Of a DNA stretch of 64,000 bases, positions 24,190 through 54,148 are shown one piece after another. How positions within the stretch are numbered: the stretch's first letter is position 1; each line of letters starts with the position of its first letter. The notes below the pieces were generated by a model, which was not told the origin of the DNA, ran no database searches, and worked only from the letters and a program-made list of their open reading frames with translations. Position numbers and translations under genes: made by a program. The stretch is from Pyrrhosoma nymphula (Eukaryota > Arthropoda > Insecta > Odonata > Coenagrionidae). Where the stretch lies: assembly GCA_963573305.1 (NCBI GenBank), contig OY754329.1, positions 50,559,483-50,623,482 on the forward strand, read 5' to 3'.

Positions 24190-24240
24190 AATGATACAAA
24201 AACCTCAGAGAGGAAAACTTAAAAAAGTAGTAGCAAATTT

Positions 24241-27200
24241 GTTTCCATCTTTTTCAGGGCTAAGCATGCCAGGTAACCCTCAGGTAAGCAGATGTTTGGT
24301 AAAAATAATTATGCAAATAGTGTTTTACTCTTTATTTCAATATATATCTTACATATGATAGTGAGTACATATATCTGCATTCATGTGCATCCAGCTATTA
24401 AGCAGGTCTCCAAGGCAGTGTACACCAACTGAGACTTGACAGGTAAAGACTCACATCCTCCTTGTTATCAACCAAGATGCATCGAACCAAACAAACTAGT
24501 TTAAAAAAACAATAACTGAAGAGTTCACAAAGAATATAGAAATATTAAACTTGACATATCAATACTTAGTTAATTTTTGCACCATTTTTATTGAAAGAAA
24601 ATTTGTCTCATGAGGGTAACTGTAATTAATTCTACCATTTTAAAACTTTGACCACTGATAGTGGCTACAATTTCATTGACCAATATGTGACCAGTATTGA
24701 AAAAAGAGTAATTGTAGGAAAATTGTTCCACTATTTTCAAACTTTGATCAATGGGTGACTAAAAATTCAATTGAAGAATAATAATAGATCAGTATTGAAA
24801 AAAGAGGTAAAATTAAGTATTCCAATGAACAAGATATCACATGATTCATCTCCTTACTCATACATTAGAAATTGACAGAGAAAAAAATCATCCAACAGGA
24901 TTGAAATTCAATCCAATAAAATTTCACGCAGAGGGCTTTGACCGAGTTTCAGTATGGAACAACACATTCCTTCAAAGCCTTTATGAAATTCACTGATTGA
25001 GAGATAATACTTGTGGAACTTAATTGACTAATGTACTTGCAGAAAAATTTGGAGATCTGGTGACAAGTCCATGAAAATTATTTTTTTGGTGCAAATTTCT
25101 CATATTTGCATTCCTTCTTAGTAGTTGACTTGTGCAAATTTAATGTAAAGGCTTGTTCTGCAGTGATTTGATACACCTTTGCTTTCACTGCTAAAAGCCA
25201 ATAAAAAAAGAAACTTTTCTCAGACACATTATGAATGCCATATTCCTGAGCCAATAACCTGAAAGACAAGCCCTGAAGCAAAAGGAGGCAAAGGATTAGT
25301 CATTTCAATGTAATGGTCGAAGGTAGAGTAAGGATAAGAATGGGACCAACATATGGGAATTGAAATTGGTAAATCTTCACCCACATTCCAGCAGCCTTAT
25401 TGCACTGGCAGTTTGAATCATCACACATTGAAAGAGGAAACATCAAAAATTATTCTATTAAAAACCCCCATCCACAGTCTATCTATACACATTGGTGTCC
25501 CTTCCCCTTCAAGGATTAGCGGAACCATGGTTTCACATACTCCCTCCCTTATCTCTTACTTTTCCCTTCAGGCCCCTCACCCAAGAGCCCTTAGTCCACA
25601 ACAGTGGCCTTCACCCTTTTCGGCAAGACCTTACACTCCCTCCTTACCTTCACAAATGCCATAATTCAGGAAAAGAAAAAGCATCATAGATGCCACCAAA
25701 CAACACCATGAACAATATATGGTATGTACCTATATGTTTTCTATAGCTCTCCTTCATAAACATCCATCCCTTTCCTCACCACTATATAGTACAGATATAT
25801 CTATTACCCTGTTTTATTCTGCCCTCAAATACTGTGTTTTCTGGCTTATCGATAGTGCTATTTTCCCCTCATAAACCCACAGAAAACCACCCTGAATCTT
25901 TGTTCAATCATCAATCAATGTCAAGGTTCAATTTTGCTTGACCTGCTTGTTGAAATCTGTGTGATACGAATCTCACAATGAGATGCAGGTAAAAATTAGC
26001 ACAATTAAGTTTCGCTTCAGGCCATATTCTTTTTAGTATTTGGTAAAAGATCGCTTCTCTGTTTCACCATAAATGACATCAAAGATGAATAGAAAATGTA
26101 TTTATTTTTCTGCATTCTATTGCCAAAACTAGAGTGCCCATGCATCATTATCCAGAAAATATGATAACTCAGTCTTCCCAAAAGTCTTTGCTTTCCAAAC
26201 CCCCAAAAAATCCCCAAGCATCATGCACCTGTTTTTTCTCCTACCCTACAGTTTCATGCTTATGAAGTCTAAACTACCAAAAATGAGCAAGTTTAACAGA
26301 AGTGTAAAATACTGAAATTCCTAATGAATAAAACTTGAGTGAAAAATATAATATTATTATCCAATGTGAAACATTTTTATCAAACCATAAACCACCAACA
26401 TTTAGATTCATGCCTGCTGATGATGATAATAATGATGCTGAAATTACAATAGGATAGGAAGTGGGTTTTAAGGAAGAATGGCGAGCATAGACAAATGAAA
26501 GTAAAAGTGGAGATGAGGTCCGTAAACAAGGTAAGGAAACAGCATGAATGCATGCTTGAGGATATAATATATCATTGAAGAGGAGTAAGTGGGTTACAAA
26601 TAGATAAGAAATAGGGGAGTAAGTGATGCATCAGAGAGTTTGTAAAGAAAGATTACAAAATGTGCTGCCAGTATTAGTGGAAACGATAGGTTGGATATGT
26701 ATGGAAAATGAAAGGCGGTATTGGGTAAAATGAATTCAATAAGCCTCAGATACACACCTAGTGATACATTTTTTATTTTGAAAAATCACACTCAGTTTCC
26801 TACAACAAATAAGGCTTGGGGGCTACAGAAGTAGACTTCAATGCTCATTCATATGAGGGTATCAGCTCTAAGGGATTCCTGAATGAATGAAAACTTGGAT
26901 ATGACACAATGCTAAAAGTTAATGAGAATGAATAGCATGATGGAAAAAATCAAAATAAAAAACACAAGGACAAAGTATCAGACATAATTTTGACAAATTT
27001 CTTTAGGCACAAAACAGTGATTGGATTCAAAGCAGACAAAAGGAAATTAAAATAGAGATCAGGTATTGCTGACAGCATATCTGGAATCCAAATTTTTTAA
27101 AAATATATACAGTTTCAACGAGATTGTGAGTAGTCCATCAAGGAGAAAAAAGAATAAAAGGCAAGACTATAATCTGACTGCTGGTATTACTCTAAAAATA

Positions 27201-30200
27201 ATACTCTTTTCATTCATTCCTCATCTTTTGCCAATGAAAACATTTATTATGGCATTCTGAATAATTAAGTTTACTACTTGAGCTACATTTTTAATACCAA
27301 ATTACTATATCCATATTCTATCTCAATGATAACTTCAATTTTTTTGCACAGAGACATAATTGGTGTCGGCTGATAGGAGTAGATTAGATGTGTATGCATC
27401 TTAATATGCAATTAAAACTATCTATTTAGATAACATTTGCGGAAAGTAGCTTCTAACATCTACAGAAGAAACGTTTTTTCCTTCAAGCCTATGCAACTAG
27501 TTAAATGGTGAATTCTTTGATGGGGCATCCACACTTAAGCACATGAGTTTCATCACCTGCAGCAACTGTATGCTCCACTTATTCATTATTACATAATCAA
27601 AGAAAAATCCCAAGTTGGAGACTGCAGTGAGTGTGTCACTATTTCCACACAATTATTATTATGTTTTAGGAAAGAGATGTTTTGGCATTTGTATGACCTC
27701 ATTCCTTGATGATATTTCCAAGGGTAGACTTTCGTAGTAAATGCTACATATTAGTCTTTTGGAGTTCAGCATAGAAGTACATTTAAACCCACATTTCCAA
27801 ACACAAAATTCTGGAATTAAATCTACTGACACACAAGCTTCTCATTCGCTCAATGGTACACTCAAAATATACGACAGATACCTATGTAAATGTACATATG
27901 TATACAGCTGTTAAGAGAGAGAGATATCTATCTGGAGAGGCATGGGAGCCAAGCTTGTTTTTTTAAGATATCATCTTTCTAAATCACAAATTAACCTCAA
28001 TAATTGATCATTGATAGCATTTTGTGAGTAAGGCAAGAAAACAATTTTAATTTCAATAAAAAATTTGAACAGCCAAGAAAGGCTAAGCTTACTATCATTG
28101 CCAAATTAATGATCCTCCTTGAATATAAACTTATTAAAACTGGGATATTTTAATCAAATACAGCGTGTTGGTTTAATTTTGTAAGAGATATCTATTGCAG
28201 GTGGTCTTACTAAGGAGATCAGTTGGAATGGTGCCAGAAGCAGGGAATCAAACAAAAATTGAGCTTATTATCTCAAACCACATGGTTCTGGAGTGACTTT
28301 GATTGTCTCCAAGGCTTTCTCTCCTCTTCAGAATGAAATGATTTCACACCATATAGCATTCTCCTGTTCAGAGATTGACATTAGCTCTCCAGTTAGAAAT
28401 GGACCCTTAGTGACCTAAGCTACCCCACTCAGGGTGATAAGACAATGGTGGAAATGAAACAGATAAATAACGAAAATTCTAATGTTACCTGGTATTCAGG
28501 TTGGCTAGGGCAATCAGAGCAGTATTTAAAAAATGGAGGAGCACATTGCAGCACATGGGCTGTAGCTATCCCTTCTTACACTTACTTGCCTGGCTGTCGC
28601 TCCACAAACGCTTCCACAGGATGCAGCACTGCAGGGGTAGCCAAGGAATTCGTGCAGTCAAGTAGGAGATCGGAGAATCGGCACACCCTTGTCTCCACTC
28701 TTGAGCTCATTCTTCACTCAACATGAGCCTATCTGCCCCTAAGTAGGTGAAGGCTGTCTTGTCATGTTCCACAGAACTTGTTGTTCACAGCTTACATACC
28801 AAATACATAAGTAATTGCAAGGGGCAAATGTATACCTTAATCATATTGCATATGGAATAGAATGTTGGAATACATACATGCATACCCACCAAAAGTGCAT
28901 TGACAAATGTTCTCTGACGGTTTAGAAGCCATTAGTGCAGTCAAAAAAATGTTGACAGTGCATGATAGGAATGCATGCACTAACTTCCTTAATTGCTGAT
29001 GAAAAAATTGTGACATGGAATGTTCAATGTATGGTGCGAGAGTTCTAACAACTCATTTACACAACTGAGCAATAGAGTATTAGTATAATTAAGTTACACC
29101 TCTCTATATCACCAAGTTAGAAGCAACCGCAGATCAACAAGAAGTGCCACCAGGGTGGCAATTGAATTTCAGTTTTTAAAATCAAGGAGAATTCCAGGTG
29201 TTCCTTAAGGAAACCTGTTTTTCAGTCATAATGCAGTGTTATGTCAGTTTTTGGCACGTCTAAACTGTTTTCTTATTCATCAAAGAGCTACCCAAAAACA
29301 TGCTGGGCAGGGAATTCTATACCAATTCAACTGAACATGGATTTGATATTGAAACAAGAGATCATTTATTTTTTTAAATATGCAATTAAGTGGCCTCTTG
29401 ACTTTGGAAAACTTAAATTCGAATATTCTCAATATTTTACTCAAACTATGCATGCAAAACATATAGAATGCAATCTAGTGGAAGACAGAAAATTTCATGT
29501 TTTACCAAAATATTTTGATCGCAAAACTACGATGTAAACCCAGTCAGAATAAACTACATATATGGCATTCAATTACTGTCACTTGAACATGATGGCTAAG
29601 ACAGAAACATTCAATCGGCAAACAAGGAAAATGTGATAATTCCTGTCTTGATAATAACGAATATGTCGTGATGTAGGTTTTATAATATTGATTAGTGATA
29701 ACACTGATAACCAGTGAAAAATGTATCCTGAGAGCAACACAAGAGAGTGAATAAAAGTGTGATGAATGATTTTCGCATCTAATAGAGAGCTCCAGGGGTC
29801 CAGCAAAGAAGCTATAATTAGAGTGATAGCAAGGCATAGGGGAAGTTCTATTTTAAAAGTCTCTTATGGCGTTTTCATGTAGCGCATGGAAGAGGTAGAA
29901 TGCACTATAGTGTTTACTCAAATATTGTGGTATCATGGGATAACATGCATTGATGGAAAAAGATCCTCAATGAACCACCATCAAAATTTAAAGTTAAGAG
30001 ATGCTGCAGTAATAACAAACTAAAGGTATTCATAAGGGCATCCATAATGGTATCCAAATAAGGCAAACCTTTCCAGAAGATAATCCCTGCAATAATGGTT
30101 AATGCTTGGAATAAATTGGTCTGTGTACATGAATATTGTATAACCACAAAATCTTCATCCTTACAAATATTTCTAGTAAAAATCCTGAGGGGGTGAGGGG

Positions 30201-31729
30201 TCACCAAAGGAAATGGGAGTGTGACTGCCATTGTTCATAGGATAAAAGCGAATCAAAATATTTCAGGAATGTCCTTCCCCACCAGTGGTGGCAAAAGACC
30301 TTCACCTCCTCAACTGGCATGTCCAACTCATATAATTTCAGGATGCAATCTTGTTGGCACTACACATTGCCGCAGCCCAAACACACAAATGGCAGTTTTA
30401 TGCTATGGCAAGAGGAAATCTCAACCTCACAAAGGAATGTAAAGTTGCTAGTAGAAGAGCTGTCAAGCTGGTTGCACTGAGAAGTGGTACGAATTTCTAG
30501 TAAATGGCAGTACCAAGCATGAATTCTGATAGGAAAAAAATTGGGACTCACTTCAAAGAAGTTAACACAAAAAATAACAAAACTAATCAATAGCAGTCAT
30601 TAAAGCAATCTTTCAATTAACCCAAAGAAACTCATAACATCAGCTGATCCTGCCAGGTATACATTACCCCTACAAGTTAGTGCTTGGAAGTAAGTGAAGG
30701 GCCCTCCAAAAGCATTGCCGAAATGAAGGAATATTTCCATCATGATTTTAACAACTAAATCACCACCAACATTTGAGACTAAATAAAATCATTACTGGAT
30801 GTATACTGATTCAGGACTTATGTACATTTTAGGACACTTACTCACTTCATTGGATAACAGAGCATTCATACAAATGGTGATTCTTAGGCCAATCTTCAAA
30901 GGGTAAAAACTGAAAATTACATTGGCCACTTGCGTGGCTAATACCAGATAAACAGTATACCCCAAGAAACAGGTATCCTCCGCATAACGTAAAAGATGTA
31001 CACATACCAAAAAACTGCCATACTTTGGGAATAAACGTTATAAAAGAAAGTATATAAGCCATAATAAACCATGTAACTGGTAGGGGATATGAACGGGAAA
31101 TAATTGATTTGGACCATATAAATCATTACTAAATAGTTTTAATTATGGTTTTATGGGCAAAATTACAAAACGCAAGAACAATAAGAAAAAATTGGAAATA
31201 TTTGCAACTTCAGCGCAAAAAGTGCATACTTTACTTCAATTATTAGTACAAAACCCTGAAAATGTCCTTGTAACACGTTGAAATAAACAGAAGCCTTAGA
31301 CTCCTTAAATAGAATCCTTTAACAGAAGCACTGAATTTACTTCGGTGGGATATTATCCAGAAATATAATGCATGAAAATTATAATTAGACAAGGGCTGGA
31401 GCTAACAAGGATACCATACGATACACCATAAGCGTCTTTCTGCTCGCCACTATTATCAGGAAAGGTGAAGAATGAAAAAATTCTCAAACTGAGACACAAC
31501 AGTGAATAACCACAGGCACAACAATAATGAAGCATGTAAAACCTTAGAAGTGGCACTGGAATACTAAGGAATGTAGTTGCATCAGATGAACACTCCTCGG
31601 AGAGAACTGTGACAGCATTACTCTGAAAATTCAGCATTTTTAAAGAAGGCATGCATGGAGAGTTGCTCCGCTCGGCAGTTATTTTCCAAATATGTACGTA
31701 CACCTGACCATCTGCATTTTCGTTTCTAA
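24241..31729. other. Noncoding flank between the palindrome and NVL
   Basis: About 7.5 kb without a supportable gene. The open frames, such as one at 25353-25664 (plus), lack splice context, protein-like composition or recognisable motifs. A short minus-strand frame at 25078-25281 looks somewhat protein-like and is discussed under findings. Some of this stretch may be NVL 3' UTR or intergenic. Confidence 0.5.
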
Positions 31730-31944
31730 AGGCCGTTTTACACGATGAAAGATTTTGTACAAACGAATGTACGTGAGATTGTACGTTTGTCTCAACGAAA
31801 TTAGAACAGGTTCTATTTCCCGTGCAGGCATTGAGACATTCGCACAAGCGTTCATACAATTTGCCGCTTTACACGATACATTTTGCCTCATGCAAGAGTT
31901 CACGGAAGAGTTTGTACAAACAAATGTACCGTGTAAAATGACCT
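31730..31944. mobile_element. 215-bp Harbinger-like MITE with TAA duplication
   Basis: The ends are AGGCCGTTTTACACG and, reversed, AGGTCATTTTACACG. They are flanked by TAA on both sides (31727-31729 and 31945-31947), the 3-bp target of the PIF/Harbinger superfamily. The interior is rich in TTTGTACAAA-type motifs. A long minus-strand frame across it (31353-31859) is judged spurious. Confidence 0.7.
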
Positions 31945-33224
31945 TAAGAAATAGTTTTCCCAATTCATTTCCTATCACTCTAGACCTGTGACACACTTTC
32001 TGTTCCCATGTCAGCCAAGGTCAACTGCAAAAGGAATATTACATATCACAATAATGAATGGCTGTCAGGGATGCATGCTGAGGATTTGAAAAACCTCATC
32101 ACTGCCTTGTGGTTACCATGCAGTGATGGTCGATCTTGCTCAGCGATCAACTAGAGATTATTCTGGCCTGTTAACGTAAAGTGTAATATTGCAGAGACAT
32201 CAACATGAGTTTAAATTTAAATAAAGTTGTTAAGTTATTACTGCATTTAAATCAACTGCAGAATACTTTGGGTTGTTTCCGTTTTAAATGTTGATACCAC
32301 TGTACTCGGATCCAGACTGAATGGTGATTGGAGCTTACCTAATCATAAACCTCAACAATCTCGTTAAAATGGGAAAATTTGGTCATGCCATGCGAATATA
32401 CTCGCAACTGGCTTATCCTGTTATAGCGAATATTGTGTTAAACGAAGGATACCTGTACTTATAGAATATCTCCTAAATTTAGGAATGCAATGGATTGCAA
32501 AAAGCCACAAGTATTAAAATAATTCTCTATTGACATTTAATAACCCCAATACACCCAAGTCCCATGACAAATTCAAATACAATAAATGGACACTATCATG
32601 AAATGATGTTTGCAAGATGCTATTAATGCATTTGTGCTTCCATTTTATGGTAAAAAGTCATCTTCACTTTCAACTAACATTAAACTGTGATTTGCAATGG
32701 TGAATTGTATCTGCCAAGTACAAATAGCTATATAAATCCTTTGGCATTTAGCAAAATCCTAAACTAACAGGATTTAATGTTAAAACAAGCTTGAACTTAG
32801 AACACCAACTTCTTCCATGACAAGCCCCCACAGATACATTACTGATTTGTCCTTGGTGTCTACACAGTGAATTCTTATGCTGGCTTCACCATAATTGTCA
32901 GTGCCATATTTAAACAATGCAGAACACTTCCTTAGCTTGAGGTAATTTATTTTCAGAGTCACTTCTATAGTTAAAAACTACACTTGATGGAACAAATTAC
33001 CAAAAATTAAATCAAGAAATTTACTATAAACTGGCCTACCACAAATCATTTGCAAATTACCATCGCTGTGCTGCAGAAAAATGTTCCAATTTGCAGTGAC
33101 CATGTACACACACTGTTACCCAAACATTCAACATACAACATGAATCAACAAATTAAGCAAGGACTTGAGAAAACAAACACAAATCAACACTTTGATCCGC
33201 TTGTTGAATGTTCTGGAAATGCCA
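31945..33224. other. Probable NVL 3' UTR and flank
   Basis: No gene. It contains a minus-strand AATAAA at 32951-32946, about 275 bp after the NVL stop codon. Confidence 0.45.
32946..32951 (-). terminator. Candidate polyadenylation signal of the NVL-like gene
   Basis: AATAAA on the minus strand about 275 bp past the stop. Position is plausible, but such hexamers are common in AT-rich DNA. Confidence 0.3.
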
Positions 33225-49984
<16,760 letters not shown>

Positions 49985-50144
49985 CTAAGACACACAAGAA
50001 TACAGAATTAGAGTGAATACCCCTTGAGGAGCCCAAGAGACATATACATATGTAATACAAATCTTGAATGAATTCAAAATAGTTCAACTTTGACATGTGT
50101 CATCCACCAAGGAGATAACTAATGTGCAAAATTCACAATGAAAA

Positions 50145-50245
50145 AAAATCATTCATCTGGACAGGGATTCTAACCCGGATTACATAGGTCCCTCAATTTC
50201 CTGCCGAGTGCTTTGAGCAATTAAGCTACCCCGGCATCCTCTGCT
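50145..50245 (-). mobile_element. tRNA-derived SINE
   Basis: On the minus strand a tRNA-like head reads GGGGTAGCTTAATTGCTCAA, with a B-box-like CCGGGTTAGAATCCCTGTCC, followed by TTTTTTTTCATTGTGAATTT. Same family as the copies near 43.9 and 50.5 kb. Confidence 0.6.
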
Positions 50246-50439
50246 TGAGTCAATTTGCTAAACTGATTGTAATTCAGTTCTATGATAAGGCTTCAAGTTT
50301 AAATTTATATAGTGTTTAAATTTGGCTGTAACTACATGAACTGCATATGAAAATGTGTTTTTTTATGGCATTATATGCACGGTACCTTTTTACAATTTGT
50401 TAAAAACCTCTCTCAAATTTTCAGTGGAAGAGGATTCCT

Positions 50440-50545
50440 GGTAGTTTAAATGGCTCAAGCACTCAATGCAAAATCAAAGGGTTCATATCCCAGTCCAGGC
50501 ATATAACTTTTTTCATGGTGAATTTTACACATTTGTGCTCCATAA
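50440..50545 (+). mobile_element. tRNA-derived SINE
   Basis: GGTAGTTTAAATGGCTCAAG and AAAGGGTTCATATCCCAGTC stand for the two internal promoter boxes, then TTTTTTCATGGTGAATTTTA. It shares head and core with the minus-strand copy 200 bp away, in inverted orientation. Confidence 0.6.
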
Positions 50546-53130
50546 GCTAAATCTTTGACTTTTACATCAAAATATCAGTCCATATCAATGAAAAATAACT
50601 CCATAACAAAGTTAGCATTGGGTCATTCCATGCCAAATCATTACAGAAAAGTGGACTTTTCAACCCGACCATCTCAGATTTACTTAAAATTTGGTAGGAA
50701 GTAAAAGTATGTGAAGTAGTACTCATACACAAAATTTTAGCCCTCAGCTATTCATAATATTCATACAGCAGGGTTGCAAACATGACAAAAAATGCAAAAT
50801 ATTCCCTCGCATGCTCTACAAAAATAAATCATTACTTAGCTTCTAATTGTGATAGAACCTTCATGTTGGTCTTATTTTAAAGCTTAAGGAACATAGTTTC
50901 CATTAAAAATAGTTAGATTTTAAAATACTGTTATTTTTATTCCGAGGTCACAATATGTGACCTTTGACCTGGATTATCTAAAAAAATGTATCTTGAATTT
51001 TATTGGGAAAAAGATATGTTAAACAGTTAAATGCATTCTATCTTTGGTATCTCTGGTAATCTCGTTGCTGTCCATAAGTTATGTAAAACTGACTGCAATC
51101 AATCAAACAAAGAACATCTTAAAAATTTGCGGAAAGAATAGTTTACAAATTATACAGTAAAAACTCGAAAATACGAACTTCGAAATTACGAAATTTTGAT
51201 TTTACGAAGCAAAATCTTCGGTCCCGACCAAAAGGGTATCTTAGTGTATGTAACAGTGCGAGATATTACGAAATAACGAAGTTTTAAAATTACGAACCTC
51301 TGATCTTGGTCCCGACGTGAAAATGTTACTCGTTTATACGAATAGTGATGGATCACAGTAACGTTTTCCGGCGCTCCTTGTCAGAGTTAAATATCTAATT
51401 AATCTTCGTCGCCGAATACATTATGCACTGAATGTATTACCTGAACGATAGCTCATTTTTCAATGCTACAATAGTAAAGGTGTGGTTTCGCTGGGGCATC
51501 CCGCGGCCGCGTGTGGCGTCCGCGTCCAGCAGCCGAAAGTCACTGCCGTACTCATCCAATCTATTTCGAATGGGTTTGGTTTCACTGATACGTCTCGGCC
51601 GTCGAGTTCGACGGCTGATGCCCGACGTCTACATCTCGACTGCTTCGAGAGCAGTCGAAACGCGGACGCCTAGTCGAGCAGTCCCAATTTTCGGTGATTT
51701 TTCTGCTCTCCTCTCTCCTTATTTTATATTGCGCGTCCTTTCCAGCTCTTTTTTGTAAAACTACTTGCAACATTGGTCGTCTTTTTCTTCGTCAGCCTAC
51801 AAAACTAAATCGTCACCATACATTTCAGCGTAAAATCAACTCACTCTCAGGAAACACAAACCGATAAAAAATTTGTAATTTAACTAAATACGCATTCTCC
51901 CACATCTCCCGGCCGCTGGACTCCACAGTGAAACCAGACCTAAAGGACTACTTTGAATCGTAGGCATCGTAGCTCATAAAATATAAAACCAATCTGACAT
52001 AAAATGCGTTCGGCTTTGTTACCACGAGTCTACAGTTGCCAACGAGTAAAAAAAACGTAAATTTGTAATTTAACTAAATACGCATTCTACCACATCGCCC
52101 TGTCGCGGAAACAGGATGTAGACGACTGAATGAAACCACCCGGCCGCATCATCCAGCCGCGACGTCTAGAAGCGGGTATAGTCGTGTAGGGATATGCTCG
52201 CCCGCAAGAGACTAATTGCTACAACCAGCATTTTCCTCTCATGATCCCTGGCATTTTTCGTTACCAGTTTTCGCAAACATAAATCCATGATGAGTATTCC
52301 AGGTACAGAAATCGTTTGCTGCGCGTTTTCAATAACTATGACATGTATTGGAAATGGTGCTATGTTGTTCGAGGGGTAGATTCAGTCTTGAATATAACCC
52401 AAGAAAGATTTTTTTCACTATTTCAGACGGATTACACTCAACCTTGCTCGATGGCATAATTATTTCGGCTGGCAATAGTTATCATCGAAAGACTCATGTT
52501 TAATTTACCGTCCTCATTGAGCGTTTTGATGTAGTCATCGAGCAAGGCTCTTCATACGCATTTCCCAGCAAAGAAAATCAGAGAAAGTATGAGTTCGCAA
52601 GGTTCATAAGGCCACTTAGTTTAATGCACATTAATTCTAAAGGAAGACTAGTTCTGGGCGCATAAATTATCAATGGGAAAAAACGCTCAAGCACCCATTT
52701 ATATATTTATATCGGAAAATGGTGTACCCTCCTCCCCTTTCACTCCAACATAGCGATCGAAGAAACATCCTAAAAGAGAGATCAGCTGCGTTCCTGCAGA
52801 TCGATAAAGAAACTTAGTGTTTTGAAAGTGAAGAAAGTGTTTTGTAGCTTAATCCTTATTAGAGATATAAACAAGAAGAGGATTAGTGGAACTATCCTAT
52901 GAGACACCAAAAGTCACGCCGTCGGAGAGGGAGCAGAAAGCCCCTTCAGCATCCTAGCCCAATTGGAGGCGCTTACATCTCTTCCTTGTGCTGTCGGACG
53001 ACACCTCCCCCCGGAGGACATCGGGGGTGGGAGTTAGTTGGTACCTAGCCAGTGCGGAAGCAAGATACGAATTGGCCAGGATCTTTGGGTAGGGGCGTTG
53101 AGGAAAGGAGTTCCGAGTGTTTTAACGGTC

Positions 53131-54148
53131 ATGGACATGGAACCATCTCAACCAAAGAGAAAGAGAAGGGGAATATCGTTGGAGGAGAAGGTGAAAATGA
53201 TTCAAGAAGTTGAATCAAATAATTTAAGTAAAAGTGCTGTAGCGGAAAAGTTTGGGGTGCCATTGTCAACGCTTTCAACAATCATCGCCAGCCGCGCTAA
53301 AATTCTGGAGAAAGTGGAGGAGGGGGTGTCACCAAAAAGGAAAAATTTACGCGGCGCTAAATTCACAGAAATTGAAAATGAACTTTACGCATTCTTCTGC
53401 AAGTGTCGTGAGCAAAATATTCCAGTAAATGGCCCGATCATCCAACAGAAGGCAGAAGAAATTGCTTTACGTCAGAAAATCGAAGATTTCAAGTGTTCCG
53501 TTGGCTGGCTGTGCAATTTTAAAACCCGATTCAACATCGTGTCGCTGAAGATGTGTGGAGAAGAAGACGCGGTGGACAATGACTTGTTGAATAAGTGGCA
53601 TTTAGACAATGATGACCTGATAAATGAATATAGCCCCGAAAACCGCTATAATTTCGATGAAACTGGGCTATTTTTTTATGCTCTCCCCGACACAACTCTA
53701 GGTTTGAAAGGACAGAGGTGTCACGGAGGGAGAAAAAGCAAAATGAGAGTAACTGTAGGGCTATGCGTGAATCAGACGGGAACGGATAAAATAAAGCCTG
53801 TTTTAATTGGGAAGAGTGAAAAACCTCGCTGTTTGAAAAGTGTGAAGATGGAAAGCCTCCCTGTGGTCTATGAATTCAATAAAAACAGTTGGATGACCAA
53901 TGACATTTTCCGAAAAACTATAATTCGACTGCAACGAAAAATGGCTGGCAAAAATAGAAAGATACTTCTGCTGGTGGACAATGCGAGTTCTCACAAGTGC
54001 CTTGATGACCTTAATTTGGCCAATGTACGTGTTACTTACCTTCCTCCAAATACGACCAGCAAGTCCCAGCCACTGGATAAAGGAATTATCCAAAATTTCA
54101 AAGTATTGTACCGTAGGAAACTGGTGCGATACTACTTGCGCTGGATTG
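53131..54148 (+). CDS. Tigger transposase exon 1
   Basis: 339 codons plus one base. It holds both DNA-binding HTH domains and all three catalytic Asp. The donor G|gtatgt is at 54149. Reading through the donor gives a longer frame (to 54327) with loss of homology, which supports splicing. Confidence 0.85.

Larger units (their letters stand above)
18905..24240. mobile_element. 5.3-kb palindrome, foldback-like element
   Basis: Position p on the left pairs with 43146 minus p on the right. From about 18957 to 21073 the arm is matched base for base with no length difference by 22073-24189; sampled blocks were identical. Outside this, about 50 bp more (18905-18956 against 24190-24240) pair with several mismatches and a 2-base gap. 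The centre (about 21074-22072) is not paired across the axis but is made of the same repeats as the inner arms. Long inverted arms with internal tandem repeats fit foldback elements. A simple inverted duplication is the alternative, and no target duplication was found. No plausible protein is encoded. Confidence 0.65.
49985..51154. other. Upstream NVL intron or 5' flank
   Basis: Between NVL exon 49984 and the Tigger element. It holds two SINE copies, listed separately, and a segment from 50626 beginning GGGTCATTCCATGCCAAATC that resembles a dispersed arthropod repeat. No D1 exon of NVL was recognised. Confidence 0.45.

Noticed and set aside
25353..25664. 103-codon plus-strand frame, Pro/Ser-rich
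   Set aside because: Low-complexity composition, overlapping second frame, no splice context, no recognisable domain.
30640..30662. GATCCTGCCAG, reminiscent of the start of 18S rRNA
   Set aside because: Only eleven bases match, and the following sequence is not rRNA-like.
31353..31859. 168-codon minus-strand open frame, the longest single frame in the NVL 3' flank
   Set aside because: It runs across the 215-bp MITE (31730-31944) and out both sides, shows no motif, and has no splice or start context.
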